Origin: Trichormus variabilis 0441
Lineage (GTDB): Bacteria; Cyanobacteriota; Cyanobacteriia; Cyanobacteriales; Nostocaceae
Direction: 5' to 3'
Assembly (NCBI RefSeq): GCF_009856605.1
Contig: NZ_CP047242.1
Location: forward strand, 1,734,001-1,798,000
DNA length: 64,000 nt
Shown here: in pieces, positions 20,028-29,549 of the stretch
Layout of the letters: each line of letters starts with the position of its first letter
Numbering within the stretch: position 1 is the first letter of the stretch
Notes under the pieces: generated by a model
Told to the model about the DNA's origin: nothing
Database searches by the model: none
What the model saw: the letters and a program-made list of their open reading frames with translations, nothing else
Made by a program: the position numbers and the translations under genes

Positions 20028-20801
20028 ATGTATTTTTCTTTTAGTAAATGGTTAAAAGAAAATTTTTCTTTAGTAGCTACTTCTTTAGGCTTCACATTAG
20101 ATAGTATTACTTTGATAGCCCTAATTAATAGCAAAACTCCCCCATCAATTCCTTTTATTGATTATCCTCTTGGTGTGACAGCCCAGATTACTATTTTTGC
20201 AATTACAGCAATAACATATTTGGGATTTTTGCAAGAATACTGGCATCAACTTCGACAAAAATATGTGCTTGAAACAGAAAGATATACCTTTCTAGGTTTT
20301 ATAGTATTTGATATGTTTCTCTTTTTTAAATATCCTTTTCTTCTTATTCCTATTATCATTCTTGTAGGATTTTTATGTATTATTATACCTCAATTAATAT
20401 CGTTCCAATATCTAGGAATTGCTATAATTATATTTTGTGTGATTTTATACTTAAGTTTCAATTTAGAAAAGTCAATAATAAAGCGTGAATGGGAGGAGGT
20501 GATAGAATACAAAGTCAAAGAACTAAGCTTGGAAAGTAGGGTATCTAGCCGTTGGATTAATCGTATAAATAAAGAATTAGCTCAGGTTGGTTATGTAAGT
20601 GACCTAAATTTATCGAATATGTATGGTCATTCGCGGAGTATTGCTCGAAAAGCACTGCGGAGCTACTATGAAGAGTCTGAAGGCGAACATGAGCTAGTGC
20701 TAGTTAAAGAAAAAGTAAAATTAAAAAAGAATGGATTGGGGCCAATAGAAGTTATGGTTCTCGCACACAGAAATCTATTTGAATCAAAACCTTGGTTATA
20801 A
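20028..20801 (+). CDS. Unknown membrane protein with cytosolic C-terminal domain
   Basis: A 257-residue protein that I do not recognise. Four hydrophobic segments are visible at about residues 15-35, 45-68, 88-110 and 112-145 (for example PFLLIPIIILVGFLCIIIPQ), then a charged C-terminal domain of about 110 residues (REWEEVIEYKVKELSLESRV). That domain has a possible helix-turn-helix-like helix pair (LAQVGYVSDLNLSNMYGHSR), which could be a coincidence. The gene is AT-rich relative to its neighbours, with many A/T-ending codons, consistent with horizontal acquisition. It ends before a REP-type repeat. Function cannot be proposed. Confidence 0.7.
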   Translation: MYFSFSKWLKENFSLVATSLGFTLDSITLIALINSKTPPSIPFIDYPLGVTAQITIFAITAITYLGFLQEYWHQLRQKYVLETERYTFLGFIVFDMFLFFKYPFLLIPIIILVGFLCIIIPQLISFQYLGIAIIIFCVILYLSFNLEKSIIKREWEEVIEYKVKELSLESRVSSRWINRINKELAQVGYVSDLNLSNMYGHSRSIARKALRSYYEESEGEHELVLVKEKVKLKKNGLGPIEVMVLAHRNLFESKPWL

Positions 20802-20832
20802 GCTAAGTAGAACGGCGTAAATAATTAAAAAT

Positions 20833-20886
20833 TTGTAGTCAGGACTGGGGTTCTGGATGAAGGACTAAGCTCCTTACTACAAACTT
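20833..20886. repeat. REP-type palindromic element (copy 3, degenerate)
   Basis: TTTGTAGT at the left and ACTACAAACTT at the right flank two weak stems with AGGACT/AGCTCCT cores. It resembles the REP copies around the RAYT gene at 4.4-5.2 kb, which may have supplied the mobilising enzyme. Confidence 0.6.
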
Positions 20887-21011
20887 AATTAAAATAATTT
20901 AACACTGCTTAAAAGAGTTCGATTTATTTTTGAACCATTGTTAGAGCGATCGCTCCTAGAAATTCGCCAAGAGTTTGACCTGATGCAATTACTCAAAGGC
21001 TAATCCCGACT

Positions 21012-21860
21012 TTATTGCTTTTGGCTGAATAACACTAGCTCGTCTAACTCCTGCTGCATCTTACTCACAACCAAGTTGTAGCATTCATCGACATAATGGC
21101 GATCGCTTGCGGCTTCTCTTCCATAACGTTCAAATATAATCGGTGGGCAAACCCGCGTGTGTATGGATACAGGAAAAGGAATATTAGGTAGTGGGCCAAT
21201 AGATAATCCCCAAGGCCAACCGAGATAAATGGGAAATACCACCGGATCAACACCAAACAACCAGGGCATTCCCCTATCGTGCAACTGTCTGACAAGGTTA
21301 TATATATCAGCCAGCACAATCAATGTATCGTGAGCGCCACAGGAAATTGCTGGAATAATTGGCACATTTTCCCGTAAGGCTAGCTTGATAAAACCTTGTC
21401 GTCCTGCAAAATAGATTTTGTTACGTAAAGAATGGGGTCGGAAAACATCTTCTGCTCCCCCTGGATACACTAGTAAACTAGCTCCAGAACGCAAAGCAGT
21501 ATAAGCCATTTTGGGATGAGCAATGATGGCTCCGGTTTTCGCTACTAGCTGCGCTAATGCTGGGGTAACTTGCCAAACGCTGGGGTGCATCAAACCATAG
21601 CTTGGTCGCTCTACTCCAAATCGGCGAAACCAGTCATACATCATCATCAACATATCAGGAGCCGCTAGTCCACCATTGTGGGAACCAACAATTAAGACTT
21701 TTCCCTGTGGTGGGATGTGATGCCAGCCACTGGTTTGTACGCGAAAATAATAATGATAGAAAAAGCCCAAGAGGGGCATAATAGATGTAATAAACTCTGG
21801 ATCTCGCTCTTCTAGAGACCATCCAAGTTTTGTGTTTTCGGGATGTTGCTTTTGTGACAT
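21012..21860 (-). CDS. PlsC-like acyltransferase (1-acylglycerol-3-phosphate/phospholipid type)
   Basis: A 282-residue protein of the LPLAT family. The acyltransferase block I is the variant SHNGGLAAPD (usual NHxxxxD), and later blocks include GASLLVYPGGAEDVFRPHSL, FIKLALRENVPIIPAISCGA and the substrate region RPSYGLMHPSVWQ. Glycine-rich GGAEDVFR corresponds to motif III. It is similar to the subgroup containing diacylglycerol/hemolysin-like acyltransferases; the acceptor lipid is not resolved. Upstream is a repeat-rich spacer before the divergent ddl gene. Confidence 0.83.
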   Translation of the reverse strand: MSQKQHPENTKLGWSLEERDPEFITSIMPLLGFFYHYYFRVQTSGWHHIPPQGKVLIVGSHNGGLAAPDMLMMMYDWFRRFGVERPSYGLMHPSVWQVTPALAQLVAKTGAIIAHPKMAYTALRSGASLLVYPGGAEDVFRPHSLRNKIYFAGRQGFIKLALRENVPIIPAISCGAHDTLIVLADIYNLVRQLHDRGMPWLFGVDPVVFPIYLGWPWGLSIGPLPNIPFPVSIHTRVCPPIIFERYGREAASDRHYVDECYNLVVSKMQQELDELVLFSQKQ

Positions 21861-22235
21861 TCAGGCATATTAACAAACTGAGAATTAAAAAGGTACTAGT
21901 ACCGCAAGGCGGAATTCAAAATTCAAAATACCCTACGGGTTCGCGTAGCGTTCTCGAAGAGTAGGCTTCGCCAACAAAATTCAAAATGAATACAGCGTAA
22001 GCGTTTCGTGAGTTTAGAATGGTCTGCTTATTTACGCCGAGGTGTACTAGTATTCAACAGTCAACAGTCATCAGTCATCAGTCATCAGCGTCGTTCCTTA
22101 GTTTAAAAGCTTTGTTGTGAACGATCCTAAAACATTTTTTGCCACTGACTACTAACCACTAACAACTGACAAAATTACAGCAACTTGAACAGGTTGTGAT
22201 ACGCTATCAGCGTCGGGAGTGTAAAGGTATGGAAG
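21861..22235. repeat. Repeat-rich spacer (AATTCAAAAT units, GCGTAGCG palindrome, TCATCAG heptamers)
   Basis: AATTCAAAATTCAAAATA at about 21913-21930 is followed by a palindromic module with CCCTACGGG and TTCGCGTAGCG and the tail GTAGGCTTCGCC. A TCATCAG-type heptamer run follows at about 22063-22089. Related modules occur near 32020-32055 and 45430. No gene is seen; the ddl promoter should lie in the last 100 bp. Confidence 0.65.
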
Positions 22236-23339
22236 ATGAGTAAGTTGCGGGTAGGATTGTTATTTGGCGGTCGTTCTGGAGAACATGAAGTTTCTATAAG
22301 TTCCGCACGGGCGATCGCTTCAGCCCTAAGTGCAGGAGAAAATGCTAGTAAGTACGAAATATTGCCGTTTTATATCCACAAGGATGGGCGTTGGCTAGCA
22401 GGAGAAGCCCCACAACAGGTACTCAAATCAGGTGCGCCTCTATTGGAATCGTCAAACTCCTCACCAGCAGACAATAATCTCGTAAACTCCCAACAACAAA
22501 CTCTCGAACGTTGGCAATCACCTTCTCAAGTTGCGGAAGTAGATGTGTGGTTTCCCATTCTCCACGGGCCTAATGGTGAAGATGGCACAATTCAAGGTTT
22601 GCTTACTCTCATGCAAACTCCTTTTGTCGGTTCCGGCGTTTTGGGTTCAGCACTGGGAATGGATAAGATAGCGATGAAGATGGCTTTTGAGCAAGCTGGA
22701 CTACCCCAGGTGAAATATAAGGCTGTCACCAGAGCGCAAATTTGGTCAAATCCCTGCGTATTTCCCAAATTATGCGATGAAATTGAGGCGAGCTTAGGTT
22801 ATCCCTGTTTTGTCAAACCAGCTAACCTTGGTTCTTCTGTTGGGATTTCTAAAGTGCGATCGCGCCAAGAATTAGAAGATGCTTTAGATAATGCCGCTAA
22901 CTATGACCGCCGAATTATTGTAGAGGCGGGAGTTGTAGCAAGGGAAGTAGAATGTGCAGTTTTAGGTAACGACCAACCCCAAGCTTCCACCGTGGGCGAA
23001 ATTACCTTTAATAGTGACTTTTATGATTACGAAACTAAATATACGGCTGGTAAAGCAGATTTACTGATTCCCGCCGTGATTCCCGACGAAATCAGCCGTC
23101 AAATTCAAGACATGGCTTTACAAGCCTTCGCAGCTGTTGACGCTGCTGGGTTAGCCAGAGTAGACTTTTTCTACGTGGAAGCTACAGGAGAGGTGTTGAT
23201 TAATGAGATCAACACCCTACCAGGTTTCACCGCTACCAGTATGTACCCCCAACTCTGGGCCTATAGTGGCATCCCCTTTCCAGAATTGGTGGATAAGTTA
23301 GTCCAACTGGCGATAGAAAGACACAATCCTAGTCATTAG
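22236..23339 (+). CDS. ddl: D-alanine--D-alanine ligase
   Basis: A 367-residue ATP-grasp ligase that joins two D-Ala to give D-Ala-D-Ala for peptidoglycan precursors. Hallmarks: [19 protein letters not shown] at the N-terminus, [51 protein letters not shown] and [13 protein letters not shown]. Length fits DdlA-type enzymes. The ATG at 22236 is the only start that keeps the conserved N-terminus; the ATG 9 nt earlier is out of frame. Alanine racemase later in the window supplies its substrate. Confidence 0.96.
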   Translation: MSKLRVGLLFGGRSGEHEVSISSARAIASALSAGENASKYEILPFYIHKDGRWLAGEAPQQVLKSGAPLLESSNSSPADNNLVNSQQQTLERWQSPSQVAEVDVWFPILHGPNGEDGTIQGLLTLMQTPFVGSGVLGSALGMDKIAMKMAFEQAGLPQVKYKAVTRAQIWSNPCVFPKLCDEIEASLGYPCFVKPANLGSSVGISKVRSRQELEDALDNAANYDRRIIVEAGVVAREVECAVLGNDQPQASTVGEITFNSDFYDYETKYTAGKADLLIPAVIPDEISRQIQDMALQAFAAVDAAGLARVDFFYVEATGEVLINEINTLPGFTATSMYPQLWAYSGIPFPELVDKLVQLAIERHNPSH

Positions 23340-23494
23340 TCATTGGTCATTAGTCAACCGTCAACAGAAAAATAAATTTTGTAGCCTAAATGGCACAAAA
23401 AGACTACTAAAATAGCTAAATCGGCTACGGATACCTGATAGCTCTACCTTTTAGTACAATCGTGAACTAGAGGGGAAACAATCTGAAAGTGATC

Positions 23495-24151
23495 ATGGAA
23501 AACAATCAGAGCATAAAGCATGAGCTAACTCAGGAAACAAGACATACAGCAGTGCTAAAAAGTAGTAAGTCCGTAGCAATTAGTAGCTACAAAATTTTTA
23601 TCTATTTGCTGACACGTCATCCCTTACTTTTATTGGCTGGGATCTTCACAACACTGATGGGAAGTGCTGGCATGGCCTTGTATAGCCTAGTCCATGTGGG
23701 TGATGTGGAACATTTAGAAGCAGAACCAGTGGCTGTGATTGAGCAGCCAATCATTGCTGACGCAGAGAATGGCAATCCTCTGCCTTTGTGGATGGTAGCA
23801 GCGATCGCTCTCAGTTGCGCTAGTGGTTGCTTAATTATTTTCCGTTTACTCAACCAGCCAACACAGCGTCCTAAAATTCAGAAGCGAGAGGCTATTTCTC
23901 ATCAAGCTCTATCGGCATCATCCCGTACCCAAAAACAGCAACAGCCAATTCTCAAAACTCAGCCAATGTTTGTCCCCAGACCAACATTGCAGCCCGTGAA
24001 TGCCATGCAGGCTACCAAAAAACCTCTGTTGACAGTTTTACCAGCAGAACAGAGAAGTCCGTTTGATGACAGCAAAGAGTCTTTAGTTGAGTTGTTAGAT
24101 TGGCGTAAACATAATTCTTTGACGGCAATTTTACAACAATATTCCTCATAA
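23495..24151 (+). CDS. Unknown membrane protein, two membrane helices
   Basis: A 218-residue protein (ATG at 23495; a GTG two codons earlier is possible). Two hydrophobic segments lie at about residues 35-62 (IFIYLLTRHPLLLLAGIFTT and on) and 96-118 (LPLWMVAAIALSCASGCLII). The loop between them holds Glu/Ala-rich sequence, and the C-terminal 100 residues are basic and Gln/Pro-rich, without a known domain; the last 20 residues (SLVELLDWRKHNSLTAILQQ) may form a helix. It follows ddl by about 150 bp on the same strand, but no functional link can be claimed. Confidence 0.6.
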   Translation: MENNQSIKHELTQETRHTAVLKSSKSVAISSYKIFIYLLTRHPLLLLAGIFTTLMGSAGMALYSLVHVGDVEHLEAEPVAVIEQPIIADAENGNPLPLWMVAAIALSCASGCLIIFRLLNQPTQRPKIQKREAISHQALSASSRTQKQQQPILKTQPMFVPRPTLQPVNAMQATKKPLLTVLPAEQRSPFDDSKESLVELLDWRKHNSLTAILQQYSS

Positions 24152-24459
24152 GTCGATATAGTTGCTTTTGTCAGTAATGGGTAATGGGTTTTCACCTACC
24201 GCTTGGCTGACGCTCACTGCGAAAGCCAATTACCAATTACCAACTAGTTATGATGCTTGTCAGCAAGTTCTGTTCTGGTTCATGATATTCCTGGTCATTG
24301 GATGCGCCGCCAGCAGGAATATTACCTACGAATAAATATAAATCCGGCGTTGCTGAATCAAGGGATGAAATTGGATATGCTGAAATTTGAAACTCTTTAT
24401 CCTCTCTGCGTGATAGAAATCATCCCGCATTTATGCAGCGCCATAAATCCTATAGATGC

Positions 24460-24732
24460 TTATCTTTGTGGATTAGCACAGTAAAGTTGCATTTGTTGGT
24501 TTCTTGTCAACATTAAGCAATTACTATGATTAATATTCATAATATCGCCTGATTGATTTCTATGATTTCCCGTGAAAAAAGCTGCAAATATTAACGTTAT
24601 AAATATACTAGCAATAAATATTATATAGGGACTTGTCCTTGCTTTACTCTCAGAAGCATTTACTTGACTTGGTTTTTGCAGACAAACTGTTTTTGATGAC
24701 CAGAAATGCTCGTTGAAGTTGTAATAACTCAT
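24460..24732 (-). CDS. Small single-span membrane protein
   Basis: A 90-residue protein of unknown function, with one hydrophobic segment at about residues 35-53 (YIIFIASIFITLIFAAFF). The start is well supported by GAGGATAATAA before the ATG. It overlaps the unconvincing frame that ends at 24484. Nothing further can be read from the sequence; confidence in it being a gene is moderate. Confidence 0.45.
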   Translation of the reverse strand: MSYYNFNEHFWSSKTVCLQKPSQVNASESKARTSPYIIFIASIFITLIFAAFFTGNHRNQSGDIMNINHSNCLMLTRNQQMQLYCANPQR

Positions 24733-25574
24733 TTATTATCCTCGTTGAAAATAGAAGATGTTAAACAGTAAGGGTTATAACTAACAAAATTTGCAAAAGT
24801 ATGGAAAGTTAACAAATCTAATTATTTATAACCAGAGGATGAGTAGCTATATTAGCCAATTTAGGTAAAAACATAGATTCTAATTCTATATAAGAATCCA
24901 GTTTGATTTTTATTGGCGTAGTTTGTGATTGTGCAGAAGAATCCAAGTGCGTCTGTTGACTGTTGACTGACTTGGAAGCATTTGATTGTCAGGGTTTTAT
25001 CTTCGCTTGATGTCCTAATATATCTGGCACAGCTATATGTTTAGGGTGGGTATTGCCGAACAGCAATGATACGGCGCGTTTAGTTATGGATAGCTTTTAC
25101 CTCAGTTACTTGCTTACTGAAGTCATTAAACCTGTTAGTTCATAAAAATACTTCCGACAAAAGTCATGGATTTAATTATGACAAAAGTCATATTTCTAGA
25201 TGGAAATACAAAAAAGGGATCTATAGAAATACACTTTAATTCATAAACTTATTGACGTATGCAGGAATCAGAAAAGAGGGTATGAGCGACAAAATTTCTA
25301 GAGGTGAGATTTTCTCATTAGGTGCAAAATGCCAGTCTATGACTCGCGTAGCTATGTATTCGCAAAGTATAGAAAGAATCGGCTTATTTTTACCCTACAC
25401 TTTCCAGTGTTTCTTAAAAATTGTATTCTGTAGAATCAGTTTTTCAGAAATATCAAAGTGGATCATATATTTGCAACTTTATGGTAGCCAAAACCTCAGT
25501 CTTAAGGAAGATCCTGATTAGCGAGTAACTCAGGTTGAATAGAAGAAGCCGTGTATGTATACGGGTGAATCTTC
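24733..25574. other. Long AT-rich spacer upstream of the hybrid kinase
   Basis: About 840 bp without a convincing gene. It contains two close copies of the 12-mer GACAAAAGTCAT (25156 and 25180). An open frame at 25252-25521 begins at TTG and is low-complexity; I do not call it a gene. The kinase promoter is probably in this stretch. Confidence 0.4.
25156..25191. promoter_or_regulatory. Direct repeat of an inverted-repeat motif (possible operator)
   Basis: GACAAAAGTCAT occurs at 25156-25167 and again at 25180-25191, a spacing of 24 bp (just over two helical turns). The second copy, extended to ATGACAAAAGTCAT, is an inverted repeat with five-base arms around AAAA. The layout is that of a tandem operator for a dimeric regulator. 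It lies about 400 bp upstream of the hybrid histidine kinase start; the target gene is uncertain. Confidence 0.4.
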
Positions 25575-28500
25575 ATGAAACGGGACACCACAGGTAAGTT
25601 TGTTAGCAATTGGGATTCGGAACCGAAACACAGATATAGTGTGTCTCTTACCAGTACAGCATGGCGATCGCTTGATGAGGAAGCACACAAGCAGGGAATT
25701 TCTCGTTCGGAATTGATTGAACATTTTGCTCGTCACTTGGGAAGTGAGCAGAATCTCACGGATGAGGTAATTAGCGTAAATGCTGGAAATGCCGAACAGC
25801 AACCAATATTAGCTACAGTCTTTAATCAAGACATCAATAACCATCAGCAACTCCAACTCGTCACATCTCCAGAAACTGAGTGCCAAGTCACAACGATTCT
25901 GGAAAGCATTACCGATGCTTTTGTCGCCTTTGATGAAAATTGGCACTACACCTATGTGAATCAGGCGGCGGTGAAAATTCTGCACAAAACGCCAGTAGAA
26001 CTCATTGGTAAACACGTTTGGGATGAAGTTTTTCCAGAACTTGTAGGTGGTGTGGCTTACCAAGAACTACACCGGGCTGTAGCCGAACAAGTTGCTGTGT
26101 CTTGGGAAGAATTTGGGGAATCTGTTCAATGTTGTTTAGAGGCTAATGCTTATCCCTTTGCTCAGGGTGTGGCGGTTTATTTCCGCGATATCACAGAACG
26201 CAAAAAAGCTGAAGCAGAGAGAGAACGTTTGCTCCATGAACTGGAAACTGAACGCACTCGGTTTGAAGCGGTCTTGCGACAAATGCCAGCTGGGGTGATG
26301 ATTGCTGATGCAGATTCAGGTAAGTTAGTTCTTACTAATGAACAAGCCAAACAGATTCTGAGGTACAACTTTGAAGATTCATTAGAGCTGGAAGAATACG
26401 TACCAGTAACTCCCTTTGCCGCCTTTCGCTGTGATGGACAGCCGTACACTCCTTATGAGTACCCACTGCCCCGATCGCTGTTGACTGGTGAAGTGATTTC
26501 TCAGGAGGAAATGCTGTTACGCTGGGAAGATAACAGCCATATTTTCATCAGCGTTAACTCAGCGCCTATTTTAAATAGTCAGGGGCAAATTGTAGCAGCT
26601 GCGATCGTTTTTCAGGATATCACCGAACGTAAACGCTTAGAATCAGAACTGCAACAGCGTGAGCAAGAATTCAAGATGGTGGCGGAAAATGCCCCCGATA
26701 TTATTAGCCGCGTTGATAGAGAATTTCGCCATCTTTATGTCAGCCCTGCCGTAGAAGCAGCTACAGGTATTCCACCAGAGGTATTTATTGGTAAAACTAA
26801 TACCGAATTAGGAATGCCAGAGGAAATCTGCACTTTTTGGCATGAAAATCTACAGCGAGCCTTTGACACAGGTCAAAAACAAGTTGTGGAATTTAGTTTT
26901 CCCACCCCAACAGGTCTTCGCTGGTATCAATCCCATCTCGCCCCAGAATTTGCTAGTGATGGTTCTGCGACAACGCTAGTAAATATTGCTCGTGATGTCA
27001 CAGACTACAAACGAATCGAACAGGCGCTACTAGATAATGAAGAACGCTTACGATTAGCGTTAACGGTGGCACAAGCTGCACAACGGCAACTAGCAACAAT
27101 TTTTGAAACCTCGCCGGTGGGAATTGCCCTGTTAGATAGCCAGCAGCGATTTGTTGCCATTAATCAAGCCTTAGCCCAAATTAACGGACTCACCCGCCAA
27201 GAACACTTGGGACGTTCAATTACCGAACTTTTTGGTGAATCAGATCCCCAAGTAGTCCAAGTCTTTCATGACATTTACACTACAGGTGAACCTTTTATTT
27301 CACCTAGCTTCGCTGTCAACTTACCTGGACGCAGCGATCGCCAACCTGGTTACTATAATGTCTACTATCTGCCCACAACCAACTCAAATCATCAAGTGGA
27401 AGATGTTTTAGTTTACGTGTTGGATGTGACAGAACAAGTACGATTAGAGCGTGGTCTACGCTTTCTTTCGGAAACAAGTAAAGTTTTGGCTTCTTCCCTC
27501 GATTATCAAACCACCTTAGAACGCTTGGCACAACTGGCAGTGCCAGAGTTAGCTGATTGGTGTACAGTCCACATGGTGGCAGAAAATGGTTCTGTTGAGG
27601 AGATTGCGGTGGCTCATGTTGACCCAGCTAAACTAGCATGGGCAGAGGAAATCCGACGCAAATATCCTCTAAATTTGAATGATCCGAGAGGGGCTGCATT
27701 AACATTGCGAACTGGTCAATCAGATTTATTAATCGATATTCCCGATGAATTACTTGTACAAGCGGCCCGTGACCCAGAACACTTAGAAATTTTGCGGCAA
27801 GTTGGGTTTAAATCTGCAATGACAGTACCACTCAGAACCCAAACACGGACTCTCGGCGTGATTTCCTTTATCTGTGCCGAATCTGGTCATAAATATGACC
27901 AAAGCAGTATGCAGCTAGCAGAAGAACTGGCTTACCGCGCTTCCTTAGCAATTGATAATGCCCACTTGTATCGGTTAGCTCAAAGCGATCGCACCAAGGC
28001 AGAAGCAGCCAACCGCATCAAAGACGAATTTCTTGCTGTACTGTCCCATGAATTGCGATCGCCTCTCAATCCCATTCTGGGGTGGTCAAGAATCCTCAGA
28101 ACTAAGCAGCTATCCCCCACAAAAGTTGACCAAGCCCTAGAAACTATCGAACGCAACGCCAAGCTACAAGCCCAACTAATTGAGGATTTATTAGACGTTT
28201 CCCGCATCCTCCAAGGAAAAATGACCTTGAATGTTGCCCCGGTTAATTTAGCCGCCACCATTACAGCCGCCTTGGAAACTGTACAACTGGCCGCAGAAGC
28301 TAAGAACATTCACATTCAGACCACACTCAAACCCATTGCTGGCAATGTTGTCGGCGATCAGAACCGCTTGCAACAGGTCATCTGGAATCTCCTTTCCAAC
28401 GCTGTCAAATTTACACCCTCTGGTGGACAAATTGAGGTGCAATTGGCACAGGTGAATCTTTATGCCCAAATTCAAGTTAAAGATAGTGGTAAAGGAATTG

Positions 28501-29129
28501 CACGGGAGTTTCTGCCTTATGTGTTTGAATATTTCCGTCAAGAAGATGGGGCGACAACCCGAAAATTCGGTGGGCTAGGATTAGGGCTGGCGATCGTCCG
28601 CCATTTCACCGAACTGCATGGGGGAACAGTCCATGTGAGTAGTCTAGGACAAGATTTAGGCGCAACATTCACCGTCCGCCTACCATTAAATCTGGTCGAG
28701 CAAGAGTTACCTGCTGATGACGAGCAATTAAAAAAGGTGACAGACCTCACAGGCACCCATATATTAGTTGTGGACGACGATGCAGATATGCGGGAATTAG
28801 CCGAATTTATCCTGATACAATTTGGCGCACAAGTAACAACAGCCGCCTCAGCAGTAGAAGCGTTGAATATTTTCAGCCACTTCATCCCCGATTTGCTGTT
28901 ATGTGATATCGGTATGCCAGAAATGGACGGCTATTCTCTGATGCGGCAAATTAGACAATGGTTGCCCCATGAGGGAGGTACAATACCAGCGATCGCCCTA
29001 ACCGCTTATGCAGGGGAAATCAACCAACAACAAGCTTTAGCCGCCGGATTTCACCAGCATATTTCCAAACCCGTGGAACCAGAGGAGTTAGTGCAGACAA
29101 TTTTTCAACTACTCCACCCCGTTCAGTAA
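25575..29129 (+). CDS. Hybrid sensor histidine kinase (RHH-like + PAS repeats + GAF + HisKA/HATPase + receiver)
   Basis: An 1184-residue cytosolic hybrid kinase. Residues about 18-56 resemble a ribbon-helix-helix segment (RYSVSLTSTAWRSLDEEAHK and GISRSELIEHFARHL). Four PAS-like domains follow up to about residue 630 (ITDAFVAFDENWHYTYVNQA; LRQMPAGVMIADADSGKLVL; NAPDIISRVDREFRHLYVSP; TSPVGIALLDSQQRFVAINQ), then a GAF domain at about 640-795. The phosphoacceptor His lies in FLAVLSHELRSPLNPILGWS near residue 826; ATPase boxes are LLSNAVKFTPSGGQ and GGLGLGLAIVRH. A C-terminal receiver at about 1060-1180 has HILVVDDDADMRELAE and the phosphoacceptor Asp in LLLCDIGMPEMDG near residue 1110. No membrane helix is present. 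The ligand and the output partner are unknown. Confidence 0.93.
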   Translation: MKRDTTGKFVSNWDSEPKHRYSVSLTSTAWRSLDEEAHKQGISRSELIEHFARHLGSEQNLTDEVISVNAGNAEQQPILATVFNQDINNHQQLQLVTSPETECQVTTILESITDAFVAFDENWHYTYVNQAAVKILHKTPVELIGKHVWDEVFPELVGGVAYQELHRAVAEQVAVSWEEFGESVQCCLEANAYPFAQGVAVYFRDITERKKAEAERERLLHELETERTRFEAVLRQMPAGVMIADADSGKLVLTNEQAKQILRYNFEDSLELEEYVPVTPFAAFRCDGQPYTPYEYPLPRSLLTGEVISQEEMLLRWEDNSHIFISVNSAPILNSQGQIVAAAIVFQDITERKRLESELQQREQEFKMVAENAPDIISRVDREFRHLYVSPAVEAATGIPPEVFIGKTNTELGMPEEICTFWHENLQRAFDTGQKQVVEFSFPTPTGLRWYQSHLAPEFASDGSATTLVNIARDVTDYKRIEQALLDNEERLRLALTVAQAAQRQLATIFETSPVGIALLDSQQRFVAINQALAQINGLTRQEHLGRSITELFGESDPQVVQVFHDIYTTGEPFISPSFAVNLPGRSDRQPGYYNVYYLPTTNSNHQVEDVLVYVLDVTEQVRLERGLRFLSETSKVLASSLDYQTTLERLAQLAVPELADWCTVHMVAENGSVEEIAVAHVDPAKLAWAEEIRRKYPLNLNDPRGAALTLRTGQSDLLIDIPDELLVQAARDPEHLEILRQVGFKSAMTVPLRTQTRTLGVISFICAESGHKYDQSSMQLAEELAYRASLAIDNAHLYRLAQSDRTKAEAANRIKDEFLAVLSHELRSPLNPILGWSRILRTKQLSPTKVDQALETIERNAKLQAQLIEDLLDVSRILQGKMTLNVAPVNLAATITAALETVQLAAEAKNIHIQTTLKPIAGNVVGDQNRLQQVIWNLLSNAVKFTPSGGQIEVQLAQVNLYAQIQVKDSGKGIAREFLPYVFEYFRQEDGATTRKFGGLGLGLAIVRHFTELHGGTVHVSSLGQDLGATFTVRLPLNLVEQELPADDEQLKKVTDLTGTHILVVDDDADMRELAEFILIQFGAQVTTAASAVEALNIFSHFIPDLLLCDIGMPEMDGYSLMRQIRQWLPHEGGTIPAIALTAYAGEINQQQALAAGFHQHISKPVEPEELVQTIFQLLHPVQ

Positions 29130-29179
29130 TATATGGCTGTTGACGGTTGACAGCTAGTAGGTTGGGTGTAGCGATAGCG

Positions 29180-29303
29180 TAACCCAACAGAATCTTGAGA
29201 ATGTTGGGTTCCGTTCCTCCACCCAAACTACACCAGCTAGTAACCCAACAGAGTCTTGAGAATGTTGGGTTCCGTTCCTCCACCCAACCTACTAGCGCGT
29301 CTA
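29180..29303. repeat. 61-bp tandem duplication
   Basis: The unit that starts TAACCCAACAGAATCTTGAG at 29180 is repeated from 29241 with one changed base in that part, and both copies contain the GTTGGGTTCCGTTCCTCC segment. Each unit can fold on itself, as AACCCAAC and GTTGGGTT are complementary. It lies in the spacer between the hybrid kinase and the insertion sequence. No gene is encoded. Confidence 0.85.
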
Positions 29304-29399
29304 GTCTAATTTGTTGGGTTAAGTAATCAATTATCATGAAATTTTGGTTTTTTCACACTGAACAACCCAATATTTTAAGCTTGCCGCGCTACTACACCA

Positions 29400-29549
29400 G
29401 CTAACTTTTGACCTCTCCCCCAACCCCTCTCTCTTGAAAAGTTCTGATCGGAGGAAACCTCCGCTCAGACTTTTCGCTCCGACACGGAGAGGAGAGCAAA
29501 AAGCTAACATATCAACGAAAAATCCGGTTTTTAAAGCCTCTCCCCGACG
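29400..29549. repeat. Nested palindrome flanking the insertion sequence
   Basis: The stretch includes CCTCTCCCCCAACCCCTCTC and a hairpin around AGGAAACCT (AAAAGTTCTGATCGGAGG with CCTCCGCTCAGACTTTT). The matching other half, AAGGGAAGGGGTTGGGGG, lies on the far side of the insertion sequence at about 31373-31390, so the element entered an intergenic palindromic repeat. Confidence 0.55.

Noticed and set aside
24257..24484. A 75-codon frame starting at TTG
   Set aside because: Converges with and overlaps a better supported small gene on the other strand; no motif or ribosome-binding site.
25252..25521. An 89-codon frame upstream of the hybrid kinase
   Set aside because: Starts at TTG, low complexity and no family similarity; it is more likely untranslated leader or spacer.
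27980..28885. Several minus-strand frames inside the hybrid kinase
   Set aside because: They are shadows of a strongly coding frame with conserved kinase motifs; no independent support.
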